64,000 nucleotides of DNA, taken from assembly GCA_963082975.1 (NCBI GenBank), contig OY720345.1, forward strand, positions 29,830,611 to 29,894,610, given 5' to 3'. The notes beneath the pieces are model-generated. The model did no database searches, had not been told where the DNA came from, and was given only the letters and a program-made list of their open reading frames with translations. Below, in pieces: positions 33,144-44,516 of the stretch; the stretch's first letter is position 1, and every line of letters begins with the position of its first letter. A program made the translations under genes and the position numbers. Source of the DNA: Labia minor (taxonomy: Eukaryota > Arthropoda > Insecta > Dermaptera > Spongiphoridae).

Positions 33144-34313
33144 GGGAGTGTCCTCCCCTAGACTTTCCCGCATATAAATAGGTATAAAGAGTTGTGAATG
33201 AATATTTAGAATGTGTAAACTTGGTAGTGATAAAGAGCCAGTTCGTGTTAGTTTATTGGTGTCAAATTTGATATTTGGTAACATTTATATATATATATAT
33301 ATAGAATAAAGTGCTGCTTCCGGTTAACTGATATTTTAAATGTAAAAAAAACAGATATGGATATAATATAAATATTTTTAATTTTATTTTATTTATAATA
33401 TATAAGGGCTGGCTGTGACGTCATGAAGTGCTGGGTGACGTCATATAATTTTAAATTAAGAAAAAACTAATGAAGATGATTTTTCTCGAGGATAAAACCA
33501 ATACAAAGTGCATAACACGTGGAGATATGTCCTCACGTGAAATTTGATATGAAAATAACCCTTCACTTCCTCTCTTCGATCGGCAATACTAGCACTTCCG
33601 GTTTCCGGATTTGGACCAAAAGTTGATCAATTCATCATACTGATGCATTAAGTAAATATACCAAATTTCATCAAAATCCGTTTAGCCGTTCAAGCTGTAC
33701 ACATCTATACGGGCGGACGGACAGACATCATGCTAAAAATACTTTTTTCTGTTAAGAAAATGCATGATTCGTGGAGATATGTACCTAAAAATATCCACAG
33801 GTGAAATTTGGTGTGAAAACAATACCTCCCTTACTATCGTCGGTTTGTAAAAAGGAAACGCTACTTCTATAGGTAAAATGTCACTTCGGGTAGTCAGATC
33901 ATGATGAAATTTGGTATCTGAATTTTTTTCATATTTTTAAATCTATATACAAAATATGAAGCAAATATCTCGAAGCAAACTGGTACTTTACTTGAAAGGT
34001 AAACGCAACCAGTGTAGGTAAAGTACCACTTCCGGTTAACCGATTTTGACGAAATTTTGATAGAAATCTACAAACTGTGAATAATATCGGTGTACCAAAT
34101 TTCGAAGTCCCAGCTTGATTAGTTTTTGAGTAAATTTGCTCACAGACATTACATACATACATACATACATACATACACACACAGACATAATTCGAAAAAT
34201 GGTATTTTCCGACTCAGGGAGGTCTAAAACGTCAAGATCTATCAAAATCTCGAAGTCGAAATTTTTGACAATTCCAATACTTCCCTTATACGAAGTATGC
34301 GGGAAAGTAAAAA
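33144..34313 (-). mobile_element. HINE-B, full length, split by HINE-C
   Basis: On plus, the hairpin is GGGAG (33144-33148), loop TGTC, stem CTCCC (33153-33157). The subterminal repeat ACTTTCCCGCATA (33162-33174) is matched exactly by TATGCGGGAAAGT at 34296-34308, followed by AAAAA. An (ACAT)n microsatellite lies at 34144-34171. HINE-C copy 3 splits the body at 33335-33855. Removing it leaves an element of about 650 bp. Frames at 33929-34354 are repeat sequence. Confidence 0.78.
33335..33855 (-). mobile_element. HINE-C copy 3, nested in HINE-B, hairpin end missing
   Basis: This starts at AAAAACAGATATGGATATAA and runs to the 5' end CTATCGTCGGTTTGTAAAAA. TGACGTCA palindromes lie at 33416-33423 and 33436-33443. 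The 3' inverted repeat and hairpin are absent, so it inserted truncated or was later deleted. Confidence 0.72.
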
Positions 34314-34319
34314 TAGTTT

Positions 34320-34900
34320 ATTATTTTCAATTTTATAAAATAAAAATATTTTGAATTGCTCCGACAATTGCCATGCTTTTAGCTAAATATTTTTTTCTTT
34401 TTTTACTCAAGGACTATTATTAATTTTTGCACTTTAATAAAATTTTTACCCTTTTTTTAAATTTGCATTTTCAACTTGTCAAAACCTTAAAACAATATTT
34501 TAATTATAAAACATTTTTTCTTTTTTAATTTTAATAACTAGTATAGAACAAGTTCTATGAGAATATTTGATCGATCTATTTTCGAATTTATTATCAAAAA
34601 TTAAAATTGAACAATTAAATTAAATTCTCGTGCAAATTAAGTTATTATTCATCAATTGTTATTTATTTTTCACTTCTTCCTTTCAATGTTCTACTTGCCA
34701 CCTTTATTTTCTACTCGTTTCAACGGTGTTGATGAAGATCGATTAATGTGACTTATGAGACACAGGCAGCGCATAAATACAGCTACTTTAGATTCCATGA
34801 TAAATGAGACTAGAAGACAGAGCTAGAGAAAAGAGAGATGCTGGTAATCCTGAATGAAGATGGGGATGTTTGAGGCTTATAAGGGAATGTTTTCTAAACT
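34320..34900. other. AT-rich DNA, nothing recognised
   Basis: The patch at 34680-34880 is more balanced (TTCTACTTGCCACC, GACACAGGCAGCGC) but has no recognised motif. Confidence 0.3.
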
Positions 34901-34921
34901 ACTTATATATATATATATATA

Positions 34922-34959
34922 TTTAATGGTTTCCTATATATATATAGGAAACCATTAAA
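34922..34959. repeat. Perfect 38-bp palindrome
   Basis: Each 19-base arm (TTTAATGGTTTCCTATATA) is exactly repeated in inverse, with no spacer, next to a (TA)n run. It would form a cruciform or a foldback transcript. Confidence 0.92.
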
Positions 34960-35286
34960 ATTCAATTAACAAAAATACTTTATTTATTTATTTTAATTTT
35001 TTTTTGTTTATTTTTTTAATGTATGAATATATGTGTATGAAAATTAGTAATATTATTCTAATTCAAATTCAATCCAATATTATTTTAACAGTAATAAAAT
35101 TATATGAAGAAAATTATAGATGACAAGCTGTGTGTGTGTGTGAAGCTAAAATCAAAATAAAAATAATCATAAAAAAGCCAAATGAAATTTAGTGATGAAA
35201 AAAAAATATTTTTAAAAATACTTATCACTAGTTTGTTTATATTGATAGAGCAATTAGGGTATAAATTTAAAGAAGAAAACTGCCAA

Positions 35287-35497
35287 GAAGGTTAAATAAA
35301 TAATTTTTATTTGTTTATTTATTTAAGAAATTAATTAATTATCAGTATATTAAAACCATAATATTATTTATATTTTTTTATTTCTCAATTGAAGGTTAAA
35401 TAAATAATTTTTATTTGTTTATTTATTTAAGAAATTAATTAATTATCAGTATATTAAATCCATAATATTATTTATATTTTTTTATTTCTCAATTGAA
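35287..35497. repeat. Tandem duplication, 104-bp unit x2
   Basis: 35287-35390 and 35391-35494 are identical apart from one base (AAAACC versus AAATCC). The unit is AT-rich and non-coding. The near identity implies a recent event. Confidence 0.95.
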
Positions 35498-35524
35498 TCA
35501 AGAAATTAATTATACTATATTTTG

Positions 35525-35629
35525 ATTTAAATAGTTGAACTGGAAGTAGCACTACGTGGTTCGGTAGCATGAAAGTGACCTGTGTATTAAATTTAGTCAG
35601 AATTCTTACAGAGAACAGATAACCAGACT

Positions 35630-35668
<39 letters not shown>

Positions 35669-35690
35669 AATTGTTATTTATTTATTTATA
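35525..35690. repeat. HINE-like scrap and (TA)n run
   Basis: AACTGGAAGTAGCACTACG...ATTAAATTTAGTCAG (35539-35601) has the spacing of the CTTCCGG...ATTTCATCA module shared by the HINE families but is strongly diverged. A (TA)n microsatellite follows at 35635-35665. Confidence 0.45.
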
Positions 35691-35692
35691 AA

Positions 35693-36000
35693 AGACGAAT
35701 ATAATCTATTTATCTATCTCTCTTTGTGGCTCTAGAGAACTCGAAAGTGCGACAGCAACCAAGGGTCCCTGAGTTACAACCATCCAATCCTTACCCTCTC
35801 CCATCTCTCTCACGACCCTTCCTACACTGTCCACACACCGCATCCTTGATCTTCCAAGCGGACGTTTCCCAATCGGTCTCCTCACCAATATATATTTCGC
35901 CATTCTTTCCTCTCCCATTCTAGCTACGTGCCCTGTCCACCTCACCCTTCTTGGTTTTATTATTCTATGTTTGAAGATGCATAGAGGTCATGCAATTCCT
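35693..36000 (-). pseudogene. LINE ORF2 3' tail, second copy
   Basis: The minus strand from 35945 reads MRWTGHVARMGEERMAKYIL, then RRPIGKRPLGRSRMRCVD and VREMGEGKDWMVVTQ. This is the typical RW(A/T)GHVARM C-terminal tail of a LINE ORF2. It runs into a GATA-rich 3' end at 35693-35722. The reverse transcriptase domain is absent. It is closer to an open frame than the 17.5-kb copy. Confidence 0.82.
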
Positions 36001-36004
36001 AAAT

Positions 36005-36810
36005 AAAAACATAATAATAATAAATAAACATTTCATAATGATATTTTAAATTTAATTTTGTGTTATTTCCAATCGATTTATTTAGTTCCATATTAACGAT
36101 TTATTTGAACCTCTCTCCTTCCAATTTTATTTCAAAACTGTAATTTTATATTTAAATTGTTGGTAGTTAATTAAATGAAATTAATTTCGTAAAAAATTTT
36201 AATCTTCATTTCTATATATAATACAAATTTAATTCTTTATTGGTAGTTAGAAGATATTCACAGGGGATGCCCTGTATTATACTCATATCTTTAATATTCT
36301 GATAGTATCAATGAAGAACACGAAGGGCAGTAAATTATTTGCATTTGTCTGTTGTTTGCATTGAATATGGAAAAGTTGTTTGGTAGTGTTAGGATTCAAA
36401 TTAGAGAGTCCATACCTCCGTCCCCCTCCTCACTCCAGTAATATTATTTATCAAGACAAAATTCAGATAACGTTTTCATTTCATTTCGTGACTATAGAAT
36501 AAAAAGAAGACGATGATGAAGAAGAAAACGTTCCTATATCAATATTTATTTTATTATTAACTTTGGTTGATCATTGATTCCATTTGCGTGCGACTGTTTT
36601 CATTCAGGTCAATGCTCTATTCTATTTCTTTCATCTTTTTATCGTTCCATTTCAAAGGGTTAACAAAAAGACGAAGAGAAAAAAAAATAAAGAAAATTCT
36701 TTGGTCTTTTTAAACCTATCGTGATTATCATCCTTAGATATAAATTTCACTAAAATAATATTACTATGTTTATATAAAATTTATTTTAAAAATAAAATAA
36801 TATTTAAGAT
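36005..36810. other. AT-rich DNA with a small island at 36400-36670
   Basis: The island contains CCATACCTCCGTCCCCCTCC and CATTTGCGTGCGACTG, seen only here. No coding motif is recognised. Confidence 0.3.
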
Positions 36811-36816
36811 AAAAAT

Positions 36817-37556
36817 CTGGAGTGTCTCCACTCGACTATCTCGCAATTTTGAATTGAATTAATTAACATATATTATATTAGAATAAAATTTAATTAATTA
36901 AATTATAAATTAAAATTAATAAACTACTCTGATTGCGACTGTTCAAATGTTCAATGTTCTTTTGCCATACCATTCAAACACAAGTAAACATGAGAAAAAG
37001 TAAAAAAGTTCAAGGAATTATGGGAAGTCCGTGGTGTGAATTCGTTTTACTTTTTGGTTACAATAAAATTAATAATAAATAAGCTAGCGGGTGTTTGGCT
37101 CTTTGCTGATGGCACCAAGTCACATGCTGGCGCGTGATTGCCAGTCAACGTGTAAAAAAATTAATTCAATCAAACTGAAATTCTATATATAGCAGTTTTA
37201 TATATTTTTTAATCAAATGAAAAGCTATCAAACATATATCTTTATTTTTACGGTCAGTTTAGAGGGAAAAAAAAATGAAAACGTGTTAGGTAATGACCCT
37301 CATCACAAAAGTTGATAAAAAACTACGAATTTTGAATAATGTCCGTATACCAAATTTCATTATTCTCGCTCAAACAGTTTTTGAGTATTTTTTTCTACTT
37401 ACTTACTTACACATAACACACACACACACAGAGAGAGGGGGGGGGGCATTTTTCTCAACCTTAGTGAAAGGGACCTTTAAAACAAATAAAAACATCAAAA
37501 TCTCGACATCGAAAATATTCGTGATTGCAAATCTATCTTTGGTGAGATAGTAAAAA
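36817..37556 (-). mobile_element. HINE-A copy 4, with insertion
   Basis: Both ends are present: CTGGAGTGTCTCCACTCG with ACTATCTCGC (36817-36844), and GGTGAGATAGTAAAAAA (37541-37557). A (CA)n microsatellite lies at 37419-37430. The body is broken by a 142-bp insertion at 36923-37064. The 85-codon frame 37293-37550 is repeat sequence. Confidence 0.78.
36923..37064 (+). mobile_element. 142-bp insertion with an 11-bp TSD
   Basis: AAAATTAATAA flanks both sides (36912-36922 and 37065-37075). The insert is a near copy of 37888-38040, only about 0.8 kb away. It lacks an 8-base stretch and differs at a few positions. An ACAATAAAA signal lies at its 3' end. The target-site duplication and AATAAA argue for retroposition, although the terminal A-run is short. 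Confidence 0.75.
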
Positions 37557-37859
37557 ATAAATTAGATTTTAATTTAAATTAATTAATAATCTATGAAATA
37601 GATTTTTTTGTAATCAAAATCTAAATTCATTTTAAATCAGTCTTTCTATTTATTTATTAATTAATTTATATTCTTTATGAAATCTTTAAGTAACTAAGGA
37701 TTATATAACTGAGCTCTGCTTGAATAGCAAGAGTAGTTTATAAGAGATTGACTTTTTTCATTCTATTGGACAAACAAGTTGATAAAGTAAAAAAAAAGGA
37801 TATATTGTCTTTCTTTTCGCCACTTATATCTCCCACTTTTCTCCACCCTATTCTCAGTG

Positions 37860-38060
37860 TAACACGCTAGAATGGCATCGCTTTCTTCTACTCTGATTGC
37901 CACTGTTCAAATGTTCAATGTTCTTTTGCCACACCATTCAAACACAAGCAAACATGAGAAAAAGTAAAAAAGTTCAAGGAATTATGGGAAGTCCCAGATG
38001 TGTGGCGTGAATTCGTTTTATTTTTTGGTTACAATAAAATGAATAAATAAAAAAGAGTAT
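37860..38060 (+). other. Second copy of the 142-bp sequence, possibly the donor
   Basis: Positions 37888-38040 match the insert at 36923 and include TACTCTGATTGCCACTGTTC and GTTCAAGGAATTATGGGAAG. They end in AATAAAATGAATAAATAAAAAA, a stacked polyadenylation-signal context. The 5' flank carries GGCATCGCTTTC, which recurs at 39572-39583. It may be the 3' part of a transcript or another retroposed copy. Confidence 0.5.
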
Positions 38061-38379
38061 GAAAGGAGCAATTTTACACATACTACAAAAAAAAGTAATT
38101 TATAAATTTATTTCGAATTTATTTATTTATTTTGTTTCAATAAAATAGTCAAAAATGTTTATATTTACTAGTTGTGTGTAATTAGTATAAAAATTTGCAA
38201 TTTTAATAAATTAATCGATGTTACTTTACGTTTTAGGGTTCGATTAATCCATTTTGGAAATTTATGTCAGTCAGTGTATCTGTGATTGAAGCGCTAAAAC
38301 GTTTCCAAATTTAATGAATGGTTAAAAATGTATAAAGTAAACAGAAACATTATGTTAATAAACGCCTTATACTTTAGTT

Positions 38380-38766
38380 CCAACCTGGTGCCCGCGAAGT
38401 TACTTTCAAGTGCCCGCATTCAAATTACTAAGTAATAAATTATTACTAAGTATAATATTAATTTAAAGTCATGACACAGATAAAGGTGTCATTTTCGATT
38501 TTTCAATAAAAAAAGGGTAAAATGTTTTGGCGATCAGGCTCTTAAAAAAAAAGGTAAAATGTTTTTGTGATCAGGCTCTTAAACATTTTCGATTTTTTTT
38601 CAATTTTTTTTCAATATGGCTCTAAAAAAAAAGGTAATTTTTTTCCGATTTGACTCTTAAACATTTTCGATTTTTCAATATGATTCTAAGTATCACCAAG
38701 TGTGCTCACCCCTGTTATATTATTTCTGAAATGTGCCCGACTAGTGACAAAGGTTGCCGATCCCTG
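38380..38766. mobile_element. hAT-type MITE, 387 bp, perfect TSD
   Basis: CTTTAGTT is duplicated perfectly at 38372-38379 and 38767-38774. The right terminus reverse complements to CAGGGATCGGCAACC, while the left has lost part of it (CCAACCTGGTGCCCGC). The interior has three imperfect tandem units containing GGTAAAATGTTTT and GGCTCTTAAACATTTTCG (38516-38680). It is non-coding. Confidence 0.82.
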
Positions 38767-38779
38767 CTTTAGTTAAAAC

Positions 38780-39890
38780 ATCTCGCCGTAGATTGATCAC
38801 AATGGAATTTATTCTGGTTTAAAATCTTATTTATTTATGGGTGCCATGTGAGTATTGAACTTACTAGGTCTTATTGTTTTTTCCAATTTGATAATATACT
38901 CAGTTTTAATAATAAATATGTAATTATTTATTGTTAAAGTTTTATATCAATCAAAACTAAGAGAATCTTATGTTTTATAGAGATTCAAAAATATTACAAG
39001 AACCCTATTCAAATACCCTTTAGGTCCTTTTGAAAGTTAAAACTTGGAATCTTCTTAGATTTTTATTAACTATAACGCTATGATATTTATCTTTATTTGT
39101 TTTCAATATTATATATTTTAATTTTATATGTAATATAGACTACCCTTTTACATCCAAAAATTTTAGTATATCTTTCTACCTTTTATTTGATAATCCTTTG
39201 AGTTGTTAAATAATTGAATAAATTCTAATTTGAATTAGATTGAATTTAGATTTTAAATATTTTCTTCTTCATTAAAAATAAAAAAAAAAGTAAATTCATT
39301 TTATTTGACTTTGTACTTTGTATATTAAAATGACATTAGTATTTTGAAATGAAATGATTTATCCTTAAATGAGATATTGGAAAATTACCCACTCTCTTCA
39401 TCTTTTTAGTACATTTCATATGAAATAGATAGATTAAATTCAAAGGGTAAAGGTGAACAAAGGACTTAATACTATCAAATGAATACTTGGTGAGGTTGAT
39501 GGAGTGAACATCCTCTCTCTCTCACTCTCAAATGACAGATTTATTTCATTAGGAGTCAAGGGGAGAGACATGGCATCGCTTTCATGTTCCATTAATCAAA
39601 ATATATCTTTGAAGATGAAATAAAACTATCAAAAAAAAGTAATTTAATCTCCCAATAATGAGAATTAATTAGAGATCACTCTAGCATAGCGTTTGCAAAT
39701 TTGATGTTATATTTTCTAGTTGGAGGAAAAATCTAAAAAATAAAAACAGTAATAGTGTCATGGGTGTAAGTACTTTGTACAAAAAGCACTACAATCGCCA
39801 GTTTATTAGAACGAATAACTCACATTTTTAATATATTTAATTATAATTATTTATTTTCATTTAATTTTCTATTTTTAAGTTTTCCTTTTA
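38780..39890. other. AT-rich DNA with a small island at 39480-39600
   Basis: The island has a (CT)n patch and GGGGAGAGACATGGCATCGC. The rest is low-complexity. No feature is recognised. Confidence 0.35.
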
Positions 39891-39894
39891 TGTA

Positions 39895-40361
39895 CGAGGG
39901 CAGGTCAATAAGTCAGTGACTTTTTGAATGAAACAGATTTTATGTTAAAAAATTATTTTATTTCAACGTATTCTCCTTTGAGCTCTATACACTTTTTAAA
40001 AAATCAGATTTGTCGAGGACCTCATAATAGGTATTAGTTGGTGAGATAATTTCATCTCCAACGATGTTGGAATCCAATCTCTTTCCGCCGAGCCATTTTT
40101 TCAGGTTTGGAAACAAGATATAGTCATAAGGTGCTAAATTCGGAGAATAGGGCGTATGAGAGAGCAATTCGAATCTCAATTCATGGATTTTCATGGAAAT
40201 TCAGATTTTTTCCATTTTCTTCTCAAATCACGAGGTAATCTGCTAATAATGGTTGTCAAACAAAAACTAAAAGAGCCAACTGGTTGAAATTACGACAGAG
40301 GTCAGCTGATAGTTCATTTAAGAGAAATTTAAAAAGTCACGGACATATTGACCTACCTTCG
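39895..40361 (-). mobile_element. mariner relic, 467 bp
   Basis: The ends CGAGGGCAGGTCAATAAGTC and (reverse complement) CGAAGGTAGGTCAATATGTC lie next to TA at 39893-39894 and 40362-40363. On minus, 40194-39985 reads HELRFELLSHTPYSPNLAPYDY then LFPNLKKWLGGKRLDSN, the segment around the third catalytic position. The canonical SPDLAPSD is altered to SPNLAPYD, with D retained at the last position. The N-terminal two thirds are missing. Confidence 0.82.
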
Positions 40362-40374
40362 TAAATATATGTGA

Positions 40375-41100
40375 GATTGAAGGATATTATCCTTTCAATA
40401 TAACATGCTTAAATTAAAAGTGATTTTTCGAACTACAAACCGCTACAATTTGTCATTGGACTGAACACATGGTTAAAAGTGAGGGATTTCCACATGCTCC
40501 CCAAGAGGCCTATAACAAACAACTTACAGGACGAAAAAAAAAATGTCAACTATCACGAACTACAAAATTCAAGTTGTTTCTTTACTTTAGCTCGAAAGGG
40601 AAAAAAATATAGGTCTAGAGAGAGCTACAAAATAATTGACATCGACCCTTCCTCTAATTACTCTTTAACTATAATTAATCTATGCGCACGGCAGTACGCC
40701 GGCCAAGTTCCAGCAAGCCGCGCGCATGCCGTAAGTATATTTACACGAATGGTTTGGAGTCACTTTTGACCCCCCTGTATCTCAGTGCCTATTGCAAGTA
40801 CAGAGATAAAATTTTATCTACATAGTCATATACTAGAACTAAAGCAGTATGCCAAATTTCATAGTTATAGCTTCAGTAGATCCTGAAATATGACCCTGTG
40901 AAAATAGCTTATTTTGGAACTGATTCACTGATTGGTCAACAAAATTCTTAGGGTATTTCCAATTGTCCTAGCGCTATGAAATTTGGCATACAGGTCGTGT
41001 GTTATAAGTAGGTTAACAAAAAATTATGAAATTTAAGAAATCGGTCAAGCTTGAGTTGTTATAATCGAATATCAATGCGATTTTAACGAATTCAAACGAA
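40375..41100. repeat. Unclassified repeat-like segment
   Basis: 40760-41060 contains two blocks of the ATGCCAAATTTCATAG / ATGAAATTTGGCATAC type facing each other (40850-40864 and 40976-40991), like the HINE body module, and a GC-rich patch at 40680-40732 (GGCAGTACGCCGGCC, CGCGCGCATGCC). A 96-codon plus frame (40479-40769) resembles nothing known. It may be another, older HINE family. Confidence 0.35.
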
Positions 41101-41104
41101 TTCA

Positions 41105-41392
41105 TTGGTTTTGTCAGAAACTAATCAAGCTAGGACTTCGAAATTTGGTACACCGATATTATTCACAGTTTGTAGATGTCTTTTAAAATTTCGTCAAAAT
41201 CGGTTAACCGGAAGTGGTACTTTACCTACACTGGTTGCGTTTACCTTTCAAGTAAAGTACCAGTTTGCTTCGAGATATTTGCTTCATATTTTGTATATAG
41301 ATTTAAAAATATGAACAAAATTCAGATACCAAATTTCATCATGATCTGACTACCGGAAGTGACATTTTACCTATACAAGTAGCGTTAGGTGT
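41105..41392 (+). mobile_element. HINE-B fragment
   Basis: Nearly exact reverse complement of 33858-34125, including GGTACTTTACCTACACTGG and GTACCAGTTTGCTTCGAG. No termini are present. The 69-codon frame 41105-41314 is the repeat, identical in part to a minus-strand frame at 34180-33929. Confidence 0.85.
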
Positions 41393-41726
41393 AAATTATA
41401 AATATATATAATAGTGTTAAACCATTTTACTTTATAATTTAAATTAATGTTTGTTTATTTTTATTGTTATAACTTAACAGTTTCTATATAATTTTCAATT
41501 AATATTAATAGTTCTAATTATTTATTATTCAATACAAGTTGGAAATTCAGAACTATAAAATAAAAGAACAAATAAAATTATTATATTTAATATATAAACA
41601 AATATAATTTTAATTTAAAAAAATTTGCAATTTTTTTAAACACAAAATTACTTCAAAGGCTAAGAATGGACGCGAGCGCGGCACAAAAAGGAAAAAATAG
41701 AAAGCTTTCTTAAAAAAAAGTATTGA

Positions 41727-42509
41727 AATCTAATCAAAAACATACCTGTTAAAAAGGGGGCCAAGTTCCTATCGGCTATTTGTTTGCCTCAAAAAGGGTT
41801 CAAATCCATCCCAATGCCAAGTTTAGATGCACTTCAAAATCATTCATAATCATTTTTATCAACAGCCTGATCCACTGGTAAACATTTGGCATTCCAAAGA
41901 ATCGCCACCACACCCAGTCCTCCGCCTCCTGCATCCAGGCACGCCACTTTATTCACGTCAACGGTCCATCTGGCCGAAATTCACTTTACCATACACCCAA
42001 CTTAAAATATGGTATAGTTGTTAAAATACGTAGGTACTTGGTTTAAAATATCTACAATTTTAATACTTAGAATTAGCGGGTTAATTTATATATTTAAATA
42101 ATAAATATAATTATACAATTAATCTAGTGTTACGTACAGTACGAAAACCTGCCAAGTTCAAATTTCTAAGTATTATAATTTTAGATATTTTAAACCAAGT
42201 ACCTACGTATTTTAACAACTATACCATATTTTAAGTTGGGTGTATGGTAAAGTGAATTTCGGCCAGATGGACCGTTGACGTGAATAAAGTGGCGTGCCTG
42301 GATGCAGGAGGCGGAGGACTGGGTGTGGTGGCGATTCTTTGGAATGCCAAATGTTTACCAGTGGATCAGGCTGTTGATAAAAATGATTATGAATGATTTT
42401 GAAGTGCATCTAAACTTGGCATTGGGATGGATTTGAACCCTTTTTGAGGCAAACAAATAGCCGATAGGAACTTGGCCCCCTTTTTAACAGGTATGTTTTT
42501 GATTAGATT
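41727..42509. repeat. Near-perfect 783-bp long inverted repeat
   Basis: Arms 41727-42074 and 42162-42509 (about 348 bp each) are reverse complements with no indels and almost no mismatches except near the loop. Paired positions always sum to 84236. The spacer is about 87 bp and AT-rich. Each arm carries the same 65-codon frame (41827-42024 plus, 42409-42212 minus), probably only a by-product. A box B-like GGGTTCAAATCC sits at 41796-41807 and its mirror in the other arm, so the arm may derive from a tRNA-related SINE. A transcript would fold into one long duplex. Confidence 0.93.
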
Positions 42510-42514
42510 ATATT

Positions 42515-44045
42515 TAGGCGTTCTTCTATCCCAAAAGTAAAGCATGTTTGTACAGTATTTTCAAAAGCTTGAATGTAAATGTGTTTATTTATCTTTCGCT
42601 GAATTAAATTTGTGTAGAAAAATAATCATAGATTGAGATGATTTCTCCAAATTCATATTTCCAACCACTTTACAATTTTAGTATATAAAATAATTAATTA
42701 TATTAAAATTAAATATTATGAGTTTATTAAATGACGATAATAATTTTGTTGGTTATTTATGAATAACAATCAAAAAAAAAAAATTTATTAAAAACTCATT
42801 AAAACTTAAAATCTATGTAGTAGTTAAATCAATCACCTACCATTTAAATATTTATAATTTTATTTTTAAAATAAATATTAAATTTTTATCGTATTAATGT
42901 GAATAAAAGTAAAATATATCTTATCTCATACAATAAAAGTTCAAATCATTAATGAATCAATGCTTTCATTAGTAAATAAACTAGGTTATATTTACCAAAT
43001 ATAAAACAGATTTTATTGAAGTATATATATAATAATTCCTCTTTTTAATGCCGACGTAAATGGTATTTTAAACATGAAATTATAGGACGCTAGAGGGTAC
43101 TTGAAATTGTAAGGAGTCTGTTTTAAATTGTGTTTACTCATCGTGCACCAAAGCAATCCTCCTCCCTTGCAGAAAATAAATATTTAAAATCCTCTTCCAA
43201 CAGTCTAAAGAAGAACGGGAGGGTTTTAAGAATGTCTTAAATTAATAAGTAATCATTCATTGGAAAAGTTTAAATAAGAATTTGTTCTCTTTCCCAACTC
43301 TGATCAAAGAAATTTCCGCGAATAAAAGAAGAAGCGACGGTTGGAATTTATATTTGTATACATACATATATATATATATATATGGGTTGTTTTAGTCCTT
43401 TTGACCTTAAATATCTCTAAAGGGATGAATGTTGGATTTAAGCGAACGAATAAATATGAACGAATAGTTTTATCAAAAGTAAGATTTTAGATACAATACT
43501 AACCTTTGTAATTCAGCTTACTTTGTTCAATTCTGGACAAACTTAACAAGAAAATTATTATTACCTGCAACAAAAAAGAATGAATTAATAATTATATGTA
43601 AACATATTGAATTCATTAAGAATAATACACACAAATATAAGTAAACAATAAATAAACAGTAAATATAAATTTTATAGAAATATAATATAATATGAAATAA
43701 AACAAAAATGAATTAATGTATAGTCAAATATTGATGTGGCTTTTTAGCATGCACTCTGCATGTATATTTTCTACTTAATCTGAATTAATAATTAAATTAT
43801 TTCAAAATATAAATGAAAGCCGGGGAGATTTGGAGATCAAGAGTTTATAAAGTTTTAATAAAAAGAGTACGTGGTATATAAAATACATACATTTTTTTTT
43901 CTTCTTAAACATTTTTTATTTAAAAGACCAAAGATAAACATTATGTATTATAAATTAAATACTTCTCCAAATAAATTTATAAATTATAATGCCAATCATA
44001 GTTTTATTTTAATTATTTATTAATTATTTTTTAAATTATAAAAAA
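42515..44045. other. AT-rich DNA with a weak island at 43070-43330
   Basis: The island has CGTGCACCAAAGCAATCCTCC and GAAGAACGGGAGGG. Elsewhere there is only low-complexity A/T sequence and a (TA)n run at 43367-43383. No feature is recognised. Confidence 0.35.
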
Positions 44046-44516
44046 AAATATACTTTTTTACTATCTCGCCAGAGATATTATTGGGATCAAGAAAATTTTC
44101 GATGTTGAGATTTTGATGTTTTTATACGTTTTTAAACGGTTTGAGCTAGAATCATGAAATTTGGTACACGGGCATTATTTAAAATTCGTAGTTTTATAAT
44201 CAACTTTTGAGAGATGTAGCTCAACCGGAAGAGGGTCATTACCTACAATGTTATGATTTTTTTTCCTTTAAACTGACAGTAAAATTAAAGATATATGTTT
44301 AATAGTTTTTCACATGATTAAAAATTGTATAAAACTGCTATATATAGAATTTCAGCTTGATTGAATCACTGAAAGTACCGGAATTCATTTTTTAACACTG
44401 CAAATCACGCGCCAGCACGTGACGTGGTGCCATCAACACGCGCTGATTTATTAAATATTATTTATTAATTTTAATTTATAATTTAATTAATTAAAGTTAA
44501 TTTAAATATAATAATA

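Noticed and set aside
34136-34354. Short ORFs with His-Thr-Tyr repeats
   Set aside because: Translation of the (ACAT)n microsatellite of HINE-B.
40479-40769. 96-codon plus-strand ORF
   Set aside because: No recognised domain, and it lies in a repeat-like segment with irregular composition.
41827-42409. Pair of identical 65-codon ORFs on opposite strands
   Set aside because: They are the two arms of one inverted repeat, short, and resemble no protein, so they are not called as genes.
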